A DNA stretch of 64,000 nucleotides, from the NCBI GenBank assembly GCA_023393125.1, contig JAEWMQ010000073.1, positions 17,398 to 81,397 on the forward strand, read 5' to 3'. A program made the translations under genes and the position numbers. The notes under the pieces are model-generated. The model had not been told where the DNA came from. It saw only the letters and a list, made by a program, of their open reading frames with translations, and made no database searches. Positions 9,501 to 17,782 of this stretch are shown piece by piece. Numbering within the stretch: the first letter of the stretch is position 1; each line of letters opens with the position of its first letter. Origin of the DNA: Bacillota bacterium (lineage in GTDB: Bacteria; Bacillota; Clostridia; Lachnospirales; Cellulosilyticaceae).

Positions 9501-10184
9501 GGCCTCTAGCTTTTGCCCAGAAAGTGTCCTTCCTGACTTATCCGTTAAAGTGCCTGAAATCATAATCGGCAAGGTAATATTTTGAGCCTCATAAACTTCC
9601 TGTGCTGCCACAATGGCTGCTCTAGCATTTAAGGTGTCAAATATGGTTTCAATGATAAGGCAATCTACACCGCCTGCTATTAAACCAGAGATTTGCTCAC
9701 TATAAGCTGCTACTAGTTCATCAAAACTAATATTTCTAAAGCCTGGATTTTCTACATCTGGTGATAAAGAAGCTGTTTTATTAGTAGGCCCAATAGCCCC
9801 TGCTACAAATCTTGGCTTGTTAGGGGTTTGCTTACTCACTTCATCTGCAACCTCTCTGGCTAAACGTGCTGACTCATAGTTTAATTCATATACCAGTTCA
9901 CCTAAAGCATAATCCCCTTGAGAAATAACAGTTGCATTAAAGGTATTGGTTTCAATCATGTCAGCTCCTGCTTCTAGAAAACTTCTATGAATCTCCTTGA
10001 TTACTTCTGGTTTTGTTAAAGATAATAAATCATTATTCCCCTTTTGATCCAGGTGAAACGTCTTAAAACGTTGACCCCTATAATCTTCTTCTGTTAATTT
10101 AAAGTTTTGAATACTTGTCCCCATTGCACCATCTAAGACTAATATCCGTTGTTCTAATATTGAAATGAGCTCATTTTTATTCAT
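6522..10184 (-). CDS. metH: Cobalamin-dependent methionine synthase
   Basis: About 1220 residues, full length for MetH. Order: homocysteine methyltransferase domain (about 1-330) with zinc ligands in GLNCSFG and VGGCCGTT; pterin-binding domain (about 345-620) with the INIGERTN entry; B12 cap and binding domain with the DVHDIGKN motif, whose His is the lower axial ligand of cobalamin; and a C-terminal AdoMet reactivation domain (from about 900) with the RGIRPAFGYP segment. It transfers methyl from methyltetrahydrofolate to homocysteine in the cytoplasm. I chose the ATG at 10184, 8 bases after GGGAGA, over an in-frame start seven codons upstream. It is monocistronic with a terminator. I see no SAM or cobalamin riboswitch in its short leader. 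Confidence 0.97.
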   Translation of the reverse strand: MNKNELISILEQRILVLDGAMGTSIQNFKLTEEDYRGQRFKTFHLDQKGNNDLLSLTKPEVIKEIHRSFLEAGADMIETNTFNATVISQGDYALGELVYELNYESARLAREVADEVSKQTPNKPRFVAGAIGPTNKTASLSPDVENPGFRNISFDELVAAYSEQISGLIAGGVDCLIIETIFDTLNARAAIVAAQEVYEAQNITLPIMISGTLTDKSGRTLSGQKLEAFAQSIRHEHVISVGLNCSFGGADLIPFIKELSKTQDLYVSVYPNAGLPNVLGEYDEDPKMTAKYIRELAEGQYVNIVGGCCGTTSEHIAAIAECVAGIKPRVIPDLPKESIYCGLEMVKSHKANNFINIGERTNVAGSAKFARLIREKKYEEALSIAKEQVENGAQIIDVNFDDGLLNSEEEMAYFLKLIASEPDIASRPIMIDSSKWSVIEAGLKSIQGKPIVNSISLKNGETEFLEHAKVVKAFGAAVVVMAFDEKGQADTFKRKIEICERAYRLLVEELHFPPQDIIFDPNILAIATGMEEHNNYAVDYIQATRWIKEHLPYAKVSGGVSNLSFSFRGNNTIREAMHSVFLYHAIEAGMDMGIVNPGMIQIYDDIPKDLLELVEDVVLNKREDAAERLLDQAESYRQDGSQVSTGQVKWREGQLDERLSYALVKGITEFIEEDLAEAVKIYPKALHIIEGPLMAGMSRVGDLFGEGKMFLPQVVKSARVMKKAVGFLLPYIEKDKEEGASHKAGKILLATVKGDVHDIGKNIVGVVLACNNFEIIDLGVMTPCETILDTAIKEKVDIIGLSGLITPSLDEMAHVATEMERRGMTLPLIIGGATTSKLHTALKIAPHYSGSTVYGYDASKTVEICKKLLGEEKETFVAEIKKEYEEKRQSYEKVPKKRISLEEARSKKLPIDWTHREIAEPSFTGTKAIHHYTISELRPYIDWTFFFIGWEMKKLYPAILEDEVYGDEARRLLDDANKMLDLLEAKQLVDLKGVIGFFKANSVGDDIELYDEDGTLAATFNCIRQQKVQNQEHYLCLSDFISPKALGKEDYIGGFIVTAGLGAEAYASELKAKGDEYGAIMVKLLCDRLAEAFAEKLHEETRQNYWGYAKDEQLEMKDLLKGKYRGIRPAFGYPCLIDQSQMEKLFDLLEGEKITGVSLTESFMMNPVSSVCGLYFASEDAKYFDAMLLDKDQVEDYARRCQLSTEVVEKRLARYLAYDK

Positions 10185-10340
10185 CTTTTCTCTCCCATAA
10201 ATCACCGTATTATATATCTATTTTACTAACGTTTTGTTTTTTAAATATTATTATATCTCTTCCAAGGCTATTTAACAATTATTATTATTAAATAATTATC
10301 AACCTTTTTCATTCTCCCTAAGCTATCAAAAAAATATATC

Positions 10341-10387
10341 AAAAAACCCCTTAAATTCTAATAAAATCATTAGAAATTGAGGGGTTC
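10341..10387 (-). terminator. Rho-independent terminator of mscL
   Basis: Minus-strand stem beginning AACCCCTCAATTTCTAA and closing with TTAGAATTTAAGGGGTT, followed by a run of T. It lies directly after the mscL stop and upstream of metH. Confidence 0.8.
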
Positions 10388-10391
10388 TTTA

Positions 10392-10817
10392 TTAAGCTTG
10401 TTCTTCTTCTAAAACAGATGTACAGTGTGAACAGCGTGTTGCTTTAATTGATATTTGACTATAGCAATAAGGACACTCTTTTGTTGTCGCTTCTTTTTTA
10501 GGCTCTTCTACTTTTCTAGTACCAATAGTGCTTAGTTTGTTCATTCCTTTCACTAATAGGAAAATCAAAAAAGCCATAATAATAAAATTAATAACAGCTG
10601 TTACAAAAGCTCCATAGCGGATATTCACATCTGCTATGGGTATTACTAAAGAGCTAAAATCTTTTTGGGCAAACAATCCAATAATTGGTGAAATAACATC
10701 ATCAACTAAGGATTTTACGATTGCTTGAAAAGCTCCCCCTATAATAACACCGACTGCTAAATCTAGTACGTTACCTCTAAGAGCAAATGTTTTAAATTCA
10801 TTAAGAAATTTTTTCAT
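10392..10817 (-). CDS. mscL: Large-conductance mechanosensitive channel with C-terminal zinc ribbon
   Basis: 141 residues. The N-terminal 95 are classic MscL: a basic amphipathic start (MKKFLNEFKTFALRGNVLDLAVGVIIG), TM1, a periplasmic-type loop and TM2 (INFIIMAFLIFLLV). It opens under hypo-osmotic tension. The C-terminus is unusual: after a charged linker come CPYC and CSHC about ten residues apart, a small zinc-ribbon pair in place of the usual helical bundle alone. Divergent from the AlaX-like operon. Channel identity very secure; whether the ribbon senses or assembles anything is unknown. Confidence 0.93.
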   Translation of the reverse strand: MKKFLNEFKTFALRGNVLDLAVGVIIGGAFQAIVKSLVDDVISPIIGLFAQKDFSSLVIPIADVNIRYGAFVTAVINFIIMAFLIFLLVKGMNKLSTIGTRKVEEPKKEATTKECPYCYSQISIKATRCSHCTSVLEEEQA

Positions 10818-10926
10818 CCCTTAACTTCTCCTTTATCTCTTGTAAAATGTTCTTCATTTATTATATAACCACATTTGCTTTTTTCACAAGCTAAATTTTC
10901 CCAGGAAATTTATTTCACCAATTCTC

Positions 10927-10955
10927 TTTTGTGATATAATAGTTTCATCACAAAA
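10927..10955. promoter_or_regulatory. Inverted repeat over the -10 of the AlaX-like operon
   Basis: TTTTGTGAT and ATCACAAAA (perfect 9-bp arms, 11-base spacer) overlap a TATAAT box at 10935-10940, 30 bases before the ATG at 10970. The placement suggests a repressor site, but it could also be a 5'-UTR hairpin. No strong -35 was seen. Confidence 0.4.
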
Positions 10956-10969
10956 TAAAGGAGCTCCTT

Positions 10970-12127
10970 ATGACTGAGTTTTACTATACCTCTCCTTACC
11001 AAAAGGAAATAATCACAGAAATTACTGCTATAAAAGAAAAAGATGACACCTATCATATCGTTTTAGAGGACACTATTTTTTATCCAGGTAATGAGGAAAT
11101 GCCTTGTGACTTAGGTTTCATAGAGGATTCTCCCATTATATCGGTTTATATGGAAAACGAAACGATTTATCATGTATCTCCTAAAAGGCCTATCAAAATT
11201 CATAAAGCAAAGTGTCAAATTAATTGGTCACGCCGCTTCCATTATATGCAGCAACATACAGCAGCTCATTTACTTACTACTTATTTATCGACTCATTTTA
11301 ATATAGATACTTTAAATTACAAATTAGGAGAAACATTTTCCACCTTGACTCTTAGTACATCTCTTCTTCCAGAACAAATTCTAGCATTAGAAAAAGACCT
11401 CAATATACAAATTAGTGAGCGACTCTCTCTTTCTTCTTTAATGCCTACCAAACAGGAGTTGAAAAAGTTAGGCTTTAAAAAGCCATTACCCAAAGCAGCT
11501 TCCCCAATGCGTTTTTTACAAATTGATGACTTTGACCTTGTCCCTTGTAGTGGTTTAACCCTTGGTTCTACTTTAGAGTTGCAACTCATTAAGATTACAG
11601 AAGTCAAGAACTCTAAAAATGACTTTACCCTCTCTTTCTTAGCAGGTCAAATAGCCGTCCATCATTTACTTAACGCCAAAGATGATACCGCATCTCGTAT
11701 TCAAAGTCTTACTAAGGAATGTCACCAACTTTCTTGTGAAGTTCAAAATCTAAAAGGAATTGTAGATACCTATAAGGCTAAAGAACTTGTAGAAGCTACC
11801 CCCACTGTAGATCGTTATCGTATTGTCAAAGCCATTTATGAGGATATAGAGCCTAAGGCCCTACAAAGCTTTGCTAATCGAATGGTTAGTTTGCCTGATG
11901 TCATTGTACTCTTAGGTTTAAAAGTAGAGAAGTCTGCTTATCTTTTCTTTATGTGTTCTAAAACCCAAAAGAAAATCAGTATGAATAAACTTTTGAAAGA
12001 TAGCATCACCTTAATTGATGGACAAGGTGGTGGCACCGATTTTTCTGCTCAAGGCGGTGGTAAATCAGTTAGTAACTTAGAATCTGCGTTAGACTATGCT
12101 TTTAGCCAAATCAAAAATAAATATTAA
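10970..12127 (+). CDS. AlaX-like alanyl-tRNA editing domain protein (altered zinc site)
   Basis: 385 residues. The layout matches long AlaX proteins: an N-terminal beta region, an editing domain with HTAAH (the HxxxH zinc pair, about residues 95-99), and a C-terminal DHHA1-like domain with GQGGGTDFSAQGGG. Such proteins hydrolyse Ser- or Gly-mischarged tRNA-Ala. The third and fourth ligands usually come from C-G-G-T-H; here the segment reads PCSGLTLGST, so the His is replaced. Activity may be reduced or altered. First gene of a three-gene operon; AAGGAG ribosome site. Family secure, activity uncertain. Confidence 0.85.
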   Translation: MTEFYYTSPYQKEIITEITAIKEKDDTYHIVLEDTIFYPGNEEMPCDLGFIEDSPIISVYMENETIYHVSPKRPIKIHKAKCQINWSRRFHYMQQHTAAHLLTTYLSTHFNIDTLNYKLGETFSTLTLSTSLLPEQILALEKDLNIQISERLSLSSLMPTKQELKKLGFKKPLPKAASPMRFLQIDDFDLVPCSGLTLGSTLELQLIKITEVKNSKNDFTLSFLAGQIAVHHLLNAKDDTASRIQSLTKECHQLSCEVQNLKGIVDTYKAKELVEATPTVDRYRIVKAIYEDIEPKALQSFANRMVSLPDVIVLLGLKVEKSAYLFFMCSKTQKKISMNKLLKDSITLIDGQGGGTDFSAQGGGKSVSNLESALDYAFSQIKNKY

Positions 12128-12163
12128 ACTGTACTTCATTTCTATTATAGGGAGGTAAACGTT

Positions 12164-12823
12164 ATGTCTCAAAGACAATTTGTTTTTGTTTCAGATTTTG
12201 ACGGTACACTAACAGAAAAAGACTTTTATCAAATGATTATTGATGATTATTTAGGTGAAGCGGGACAGACACTTTATAAGGAGTGGCGCCAAGGTCTTCA
12301 TCTTGATAAAGATTTCTTAGGCAAAATATATAGTGCTATGAATCGTGAAGAATCTGAGATTTTTGAAGATATTCTTCGCATAGAATGGGATGAATCCGCT
12401 AATGAATTGATTCAAAAGGTACGTGAAAGTGGTGGTGAGTTTATTATTTTAAGTGCTGGTACTAGCTACTACATTGACCGGCTACTTAAAGAAAAAGGCC
12501 TATCAGATATAAAAGTCTATTCTAATCCCGGTATTTATAGAGATAAGGGCATTCACCTGCAAATCGATGAAAACAGCCTCTACTATTCTGAAAGATACGG
12601 TATTGATAAAGCTAAAGTCGTTGAGGACCTGAAAAATCAATATGCTCATGTCTACTATGCAGGCGATAGCGCCCCTGACATTTTGCCTTGTAAAATAGCT
12701 GATATGGCTTTTGCTAAGAGCGGTCTTCAAGATATGTTAAAGGCAGAAGGGATCGACTTTATACCTATCAAAAGCTTCAAAGATGTAACCACTATTCTTA
12801 CAGAAAAGGGTGTGTTAAAGTGA
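12164..12823 (+). CDS. HAD-superfamily phosphatase (MtnX-like / HAD-IB)
   Basis: 219 residues. Motif I is DFDGTLT near residue 11, motif II is the LSAGT segment, and motif III/IV is the conserved YAGDSAPDI, giving the four-motif HAD phosphatase core with a small helical cap (the EWRQGLHLDKDF region). Closest in style to MtnX-type or phosphoserine-phosphatase-like HAD-IB enzymes. It overlaps the next gene, a glycerol-1-phosphate dehydrogenase-type enzyme, by 4 bases, which suggests a phosphorylated polyol or glycerol-phosphate substrate in the same path, though a methionine-salvage role cannot be excluded. GGGAGGT ribosome site before the ATG. Confidence 0.82.
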   Translation: MSQRQFVFVSDFDGTLTEKDFYQMIIDDYLGEAGQTLYKEWRQGLHLDKDFLGKIYSAMNREESEIFEDILRIEWDESANELIQKVRESGGEFIILSAGTSYYIDRLLKEKGLSDIKVYSNPGIYRDKGIHLQIDENSLYYSERYGIDKAKVVEDLKNQYAHVYYAGDSAPDILPCKIADMAFAKSGLQDMLKAEGIDFIPIKSFKDVTTILTEKGVLK

Positions 12824-13884
12824 ATCAACCACAAGCTCATCGTATTTCCATTCCTTCCTTACTTAAGGTGGGTAGAGGAACCCTTAATGAAATAGGCTTT
12901 TTTTTAAAAGAAAACCATTTTAATCAAGTTGTTATTTATTTTGGCAATGGACTTATCCGCTTATTTGGTGATAAGGTTTTTGACTCTCTTTCCCAAAATG
13001 CTATTACGCTTCTTCACTCTGAAGAGCTTGATACTACTAATATAGATGCTATTGTAAAACTTGCCTTTAGTATTAATAGTGAAACAGATGCCATTATCGG
13101 TATCGGCGGCGGAAAAGTTATAGATGTAGCCAAATATGCTGCCTTTCTTAGAAAACTCCCTTTTATTAGTGTGCCTACCTCTGCTTCTAGTGATGGTTTC
13201 TCCAGCTCTAGTGCTTCTCTTCTAGTAGAGGGAAAAAGAACTTCTGTCCCTGCTAGACTAGCCTACGGTATTATCATTGATACGGATGTTATCAAAAGTG
13301 CTCCTGATCCTTTTATCTATTCAGGTATTGGAGACCTTATTTCTAAAATCACAGCTTTATATGACTGGCTCTACGAACAGCAGCAAGGCTATGGCACCTT
13401 AGATGACTTTGCTTATATGATTGCTAAAAAAGCAGTTAATAGCTTTGTACGCACACCTTTTACAAGTATCAAAGATGACTTATTTCTAAAAGAATTAGTA
13501 GATTCTCTGGCTATGAGCGGCATTGCCAATGAAATGGCAGGAAATAGTGCTCCCTCTAGCGGCAGTGAGCACCTAATTTCTCATGCCCTTGATAAGCTCA
13601 TGGATGAGCCTTTACTCCATGGTATTCAAGTAGGTATTGCCACTTATCTTATGAGCAAAGTGCAGGATCACAGATGGCAGCGAGTAGATAAGGTTCTGAC
13701 AGATACAGGCTTTTGGACCTACACTAAAACCTTGCAGCTTAAACGAGAAGATTTTGAAAAAGCTATAGACCTAGCACCTACCATCAAGCCTCATCGCCAC
13801 ACCTTTATTCATGAAGAAAAGTACCGAAATGAGGCTAAAATGCTTCTTACAAATGATCCTATCTTTAAACAAATTCTTAGCTAG
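12820..13884 (+). CDS. sn-glycerol-1-phosphate dehydrogenase family protein
   Basis: 354 residues, iron-containing alcohol dehydrogenase fold. The NAD(P)-binding loop is GIGGGKVIDVAKYAA (about 88-102). It is followed by PTSASSDGFSSSSASL, diagnostic of the G1P dehydrogenase (EgsA/AraM) branch, and metal-ligand segments ISKITALYDW and GSEHLISHAL plus HRHTFIHE. These enzymes reduce dihydroxyacetone phosphate to glycerol-1-phosphate, the archaeal-type enantiomer; in Bacillus AraM feeds heptaprenylglyceryl phosphate synthesis. The start is GTG at 12820, whose last two bases belong to the upstream TGA, so translation is probably coupled to the HAD phosphatase. Terminator 28 bases downstream. Confidence 0.88.
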   Translation: MNQPQAHRISIPSLLKVGRGTLNEIGFFLKENHFNQVVIYFGNGLIRLFGDKVFDSLSQNAITLLHSEELDTTNIDAIVKLAFSINSETDAIIGIGGGKVIDVAKYAAFLRKLPFISVPTSASSDGFSSSSASLLVEGKRTSVPARLAYGIIIDTDVIKSAPDPFIYSGIGDLISKITALYDWLYEQQQGYGTLDDFAYMIAKKAVNSFVRTPFTSIKDDLFLKELVDSLAMSGIANEMAGNSAPSSGSEHLISHALDKLMDEPLLHGIQVGIATYLMSKVQDHRWQRVDKVLTDTGFWTYTKTLQLKREDFEKAIDLAPTIKPHRHTFIHEEKYRNEAKMLLTNDPIFKQILS

Positions 13885-13911
13885 TGACTAACGAAGTGCT
13901 GGGACTATAAT

Positions 13912-13953
13912 AAAAAGCCACCATTTTTGTTTTTCTAAAATGGTGGCTTTTTT
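13912..13953. terminator. Bidirectional rho-independent terminator
   Basis: Perfect stem GCCACCATTTT / AAAATGGTGGC with an A run before and a T run after. It serves the plus-strand AlaX/HAD/G1PDH operon and the converging Uma2 gene. Confidence 0.92.
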
Positions 13954-13975
13954 GTGATTTATACTCATTTCCTAA

Positions 13976-14542
13976 TCAATTACCAAAAATACTCTCTAAA
14001 TCTAAGGAAAATGTATGAAGTACTTTAGACTTCACATTGCCTACTGAAGTCTTCATATCTAACTGCTCATACAAACCTTCCTCGTTTAATGTATAAATAG
14101 TGATGGATTCAAGCATAGGATTCACAATCCAATACTCCTTAACGCCATATTTCATATACAAATTCAATTTAGTCACTAGGTCATGTGCTTGATTAGATGG
14201 GCTAAGTATTTCTACGATTAATGAAGGTACCCCTATATACTTGTTTTCAGTAAAACCACTCTCATCACAAATCACACTTAGGTCTGGGATAACAACCCTA
14301 GTTCCTTCAACATCTTCCTTTTTAAGTTCAATATCATAAGGTGCTGAAAAGACTTCACATTTTTTACCTTCTAAGTAATTACCTATCTTTATAAGTAATT
14401 TACTAGATATACGTTGATGCTTTGTAGGTGGCGAAGGTGACATATAAACAATTCCATCAATATATTCAAGCATACTCTCACTCTCTGCTCTCATTTTAAA
14501 ATAGTCTTCCAAAGTCACTAATGTATTTTTTGCCAATGCCAT
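13976..14542 (-). CDS. Uma2-family putative endonuclease (DUF820)
   Basis: About 188 residues. The Uma2 pattern is clear: an N-terminal TLEDYFKM / EYIDGIVYMSPSPP segment, then VVIPDLSVICD, then PSLIVEILSPSN, then KLNLYMKYGVKEYWIVNP. The aspartate of PDLSV, the glutamate of VEILS and the YWIV strand form a PD-(D/E)xK-like site. Targets of the family are unknown. I take the ATG at 14542, preceded by GAGGGTGAG, rather than a GTG six codons earlier. Stand-alone gene. Confidence 0.88.
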   Translation of the reverse strand: MALAKNTLVTLEDYFKMRAESESMLEYIDGIVYMSPSPPTKHQRISSKLLIKIGNYLEGKKCEVFSAPYDIELKKEDVEGTRVVIPDLSVICDESGFTENKYIGVPSLIVEILSPSNQAHDLVTKLNLYMKYGVKEYWIVNPMLESITIYTLNEEGLYEQLDMKTSVGNVKSKVLHTFSLDLESIFGN

Positions 14543-14779
14543 TCTTCTCACCCTCTCCACTCTTTTATTTTATTATATCCTAGACTAAAAAGATTTTAAA
14601 CATCCTTCAATCAATTACCATAGCAAATAGTATGAGCGTGTTGTTACACTTTTAGTCCATTATAACATATAACAACTCTTGATAGGACTAAATATATAAA
14701 GTGTACCCTTTGTAAAGGACATTTTTCGCATAAAAGCATCTAAGCATCTCTATGTTCGAGGGTAAAAATTTAGTATTCC

Positions 14780-15508
14780 TTATAGTAGTGGTAAAATGCA
14801 ATTCACCCACAACCAACTAAGTGGCATCACCAAAATCATAGCTGGAATCATATCTGCAATAGGGAATTCTTTTAATTTCATCATTCTAAATCCTGTAGCA
14901 ATCATTAAAAAGCCTCCACAAGCTTTAAAATCAGCAATCATATCAGGTGTTGTAAGTGGAAATATAAACTTTGCACCTAAGAATAATAAAAAGAAAATAA
15001 TAAACTGTGGCACTGCTACAACTGACACAACATACCCTAAGTTACAGGCAAAAATGGTAGCTGTAAAGAAATCAAGAATAGATTTTGAGATTAAAATAGT
15101 ATTATCTCCTGTCATTCCAGCATCTAATGAACCATAAATACCTGTTCCACTGGCACAGAATAAAACAATAATGGTTACTAATATTGAAATAAACTCTTCT
15201 TCTGGCATATTAGTATTTTGATTTTTAAATAGCTTTGCAATAGGTTTTTGCATTTGCACCGCACCTTTATTAATCCATTTGCCAAGCTGAATGGCAAGTC
15301 CAATTCCTGTTCCTATTACAATTGCAAAAATAACGGCTGGCATGTATTTCATTTGTCCAATAGAACTAATTCCCATCCCCATTGAACATACGCCAAATAT
15401 AAGTGTCAGATTCGCTTTAAATTCTTGGGATAACTTTTTCCCAGCTATGGCACCTATAACACCTCCGAAAACTATTGATAAAGCATTAATGATAATTCCT
15501 AACGGCAT
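14780..15508 (-). CDS. DUF554 membrane protein
   Basis: 242 residues with about seven hydrophobic helices. Starts with the typical PLGIIINALSIVFGGVIGAIAGKK, continues with a GVCSMGMGISSI helix and a CASGTGIYGSLDAGMTGD loop, as in DUF554. Inner-membrane protein of unknown transport role. Not obviously in an operon: the GGDEF gene ends 33 bases after its start on the same strand, so read-through from that gene is possible. Confidence 0.88.
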   Translation of the reverse strand: MPLGIIINALSIVFGGVIGAIAGKKLSQEFKANLTLIFGVCSMGMGISSIGQMKYMPAVIFAIVIGTGIGLAIQLGKWINKGAVQMQKPIAKLFKNQNTNMPEEEFISILVTIIVLFCASGTGIYGSLDAGMTGDNTILISKSILDFFTATIFACNLGYVVSVVAVPQFIIFFLLFLGAKFIFPLTTPDMIADFKACGGFLMIATGFRMMKLKEFPIADMIPAMILVMPLSWLWVNCILPLL

Positions 15509-15541
15509 TTTTCAATCCTCAATCCTTTTATTATTTACTAC

Positions 15542-17737
15542 TTAACTAATATCTTTTATTTTAAATCCATTTCTTCCATTACGCTTTACTTCATAAAGCA
15601 TTTCATCAGCCATGGTATATAATTTATTAAATTCTATATCTTCTTGAGTAATTACTACACCTACACTTAACGATATTGGTTGCGTAACGCCATTATGCTC
15701 TATTTCTCGATTCATTAACTTACACAGTTCTTCTAATTTTTCATTTACCTTTTCAATGTCCTGTTTATCTATATCTGTCATAAAAACAATAAATTCATCG
15801 CCTCCTAGACGAGATACAATATCATGATGTGCGAAGAATTGATTTAATATGGAACTAAATTCTATTAATAAATTATCACCCATTCTATGTCCAAATTGAT
15901 CATTAATTTGTTTAAAATGGTCTATGTCTATAATGATTAGAGCAGCATAAAGTAATGGATTTTTTGTCTTTAAGTATTCTTTTACCAATCGCTCACAAGC
16001 TTCACGGTTATAAATACCTGTTAATCCATCTAATTGTGTTTTTTCAAATAATACTTTCTTTACTTCTTTTAACCTATCAAATCTCATTTTGATAAGTCTA
16101 GCAATCAATATCCCAATCACGCTCAAAATAGCAATTGCACTTAATATAACCACTTCTAAATGAGTTTTGACAAATTGCTTTAAGCTTTCTTCACCATACA
16201 GTTCAGCTACTGTTTGATTAACGATGGACCTCATATCTTGCTCACTAAAAGCATATATAGATTTAGTTATAACACTTAATAAATCTTTGTCTAAGTCTTT
16301 AGCTACGCCTATTGCTAAACTTATCTGCTCTCCACTAGGATAAACAGCTATATTTTCATAAATATCTTGAGCCATATAATGGTTTGCAACATAGCTACTG
16401 ACGTGGGTCATACCCGCCTTTCCTTCATTAACTGCCTTTATACTTTCTTCTGCTGAGCTATAGTACTTAATTTTATAATCAATGCCTTCTCCTATTGTAC
16501 TATAGTAATCAGTTGCAGCATTTATACTTTCTTCTAAGATACTATATATCTGAGGTACGGCAATAATTTTTTTATTTTCTTCTATATCCTGCTCCCACAG
16601 TAAGTCTTTATTTAAAATTTTCTGCATATCTATTCTTAAAATAGTCTTTGTTAATGAAAAATGATATTTATCTGCAATCAAATAATCATCTAAAATCCCT
16701 AGTACTAAATCAACCTCATTATTTCTTAATAGCTCATAACCTTCTTCATAGTCTGTAATTGCCACAAATTCAATGGGCATATTTGTTTTTTGTGCTATTA
16801 GCTTAATATATTTAACAAGGATTCCATCCGGACTTTTTTTATCCTCATTATAATATTGAACGGGCATGTAATTGGTAAGATAAACAACTTTTAGTGGCTT
16901 CATTGCTTTAATGTAAGCCTCTTCATCCTTCGATAAGATTAAAAGATTCTCATCATTACTTTGGAAATATTTATTATAAAGCTTCTGTTCAAATGAACTA
17001 TCTTGCTCTTCAATCTTAAGAAGAGCCTTATTTAGTCCATCAACTATTTCTGTATTTCCCTTTGTTGTTGCAAAATAATAGGGGGTTGCACCAAATCTAG
17101 CAACTACTTTTCCATCAATCTCATTTGTACTCAAATCTCCCCCAATTATTGCATCTATCTCTTTGGTTTTTAGCTTTTCTTCAAATACATCCGCTCCTGT
17201 TTTTTTATCAAAAGGAATCAATTCAACATCCTGAATGCCATTGTCCTTACAGAAATTAAGAAAGTTATTTAAGGTTCCCTTAGCGGTTTCTAAATAACCT
17301 ACTTTTATGCCATCTAATAGGGCATATGTTGATCCATTATAATTTTCATTGTCATTTGAAACAACTAGCGTATTGTATGTATATCCCATATCATATTTAG
17401 GAAAATCAAATAGTTTCATAGTACTCTCATTGTTAATCATGCCACCCATCAGATCAATTTCGCCATCTTTTAGGGCATTTAATGCAGTACTCGTATCCAT
17501 CTCGATAAATTCATATTCCCAATTTGTATAGATACTAATTTCTCTTAGATAATCATATAAATAACCTGTATACAAATCACCTTCTTTTTCTATATATCCT
17601 TTATCACTTGTATATCCCACTCTAATAACATGATGTTCTTTAGCTTGCACCGCTTCTGCATTTATTGCAATAGATATAAAGCTGATTAAAAATATAAAGA
17701 TATTTGTACTCAGTTTTTTAAATCTATCAGACCTCAT
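15542..17737 (-). CDS. Diguanylate cyclase with two extracellular substrate-binding-like domains
   Basis: 731 residues. Signal/TM segment at about 12-32, then two tandem bacterial type-3 solute-binding domains (about 36-265 and 285-530) expected outside the membrane, a TM helix (about 543-562), then a GGDEF domain (about 585-731) with the active site RLGGDEF. The RxxD inhibitory site normally five residues before is absent (HHDIVSR), so product inhibition is probably lost. It makes c-di-GMP, presumably in answer to an amino-acid-like ligand. The upstream gene 45 bases away encodes an EAL protein, so synthesis and breakdown are co-located. GGAGG ribosome site before the ATG. Confidence 0.92.
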   Translation of the reverse strand: MRSDRFKKLSTNIFIFLISFISIAINAEAVQAKEHHVIRVGYTSDKGYIEKEGDLYTGYLYDYLREISIYTNWEYEFIEMDTSTALNALKDGEIDLMGGMINNESTMKLFDFPKYDMGYTYNTLVVSNDNENYNGSTYALLDGIKVGYLETAKGTLNNFLNFCKDNGIQDVELIPFDKKTGADVFEEKLKTKEIDAIIGGDLSTNEIDGKVVARFGATPYYFATTKGNTEIVDGLNKALLKIEEQDSSFEQKLYNKYFQSNDENLLILSKDEEAYIKAMKPLKVVYLTNYMPVQYYNEDKKSPDGILVKYIKLIAQKTNMPIEFVAITDYEEGYELLRNNEVDLVLGILDDYLIADKYHFSLTKTILRIDMQKILNKDLLWEQDIEENKKIIAVPQIYSILEESINAATDYYSTIGEGIDYKIKYYSSAEESIKAVNEGKAGMTHVSSYVANHYMAQDIYENIAVYPSGEQISLAIGVAKDLDKDLLSVITKSIYAFSEQDMRSIVNQTVAELYGEESLKQFVKTHLEVVILSAIAILSVIGILIARLIKMRFDRLKEVKKVLFEKTQLDGLTGIYNREACERLVKEYLKTKNPLLYAALIIIDIDHFKQINDQFGHRMGDNLLIEFSSILNQFFAHHDIVSRLGGDEFIVFMTDIDKQDIEKVNEKLEELCKLMNREIEHNGVTQPISLSVGVVITQEDIEFNKLYTMADEMLYEVKRNGRNGFKIKDIS

Positions 17738-17782
17738 TTAATAGCCTCCACTCTCCCATATCTTTTAAGTATATAATCATTT

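Noticed and set aside
10206..10340. SAM, cobalamin or T-box leader before metH
   Set aside because: The 135-base leader is AT-rich without any conserved box of these elements.
10927..10955. CRP-like site (TGTGA ... TCACA)
   Set aside because: The half-sites are 13 bases apart rather than six, so it is not a CRP site. Kept only as an unnamed dyad.
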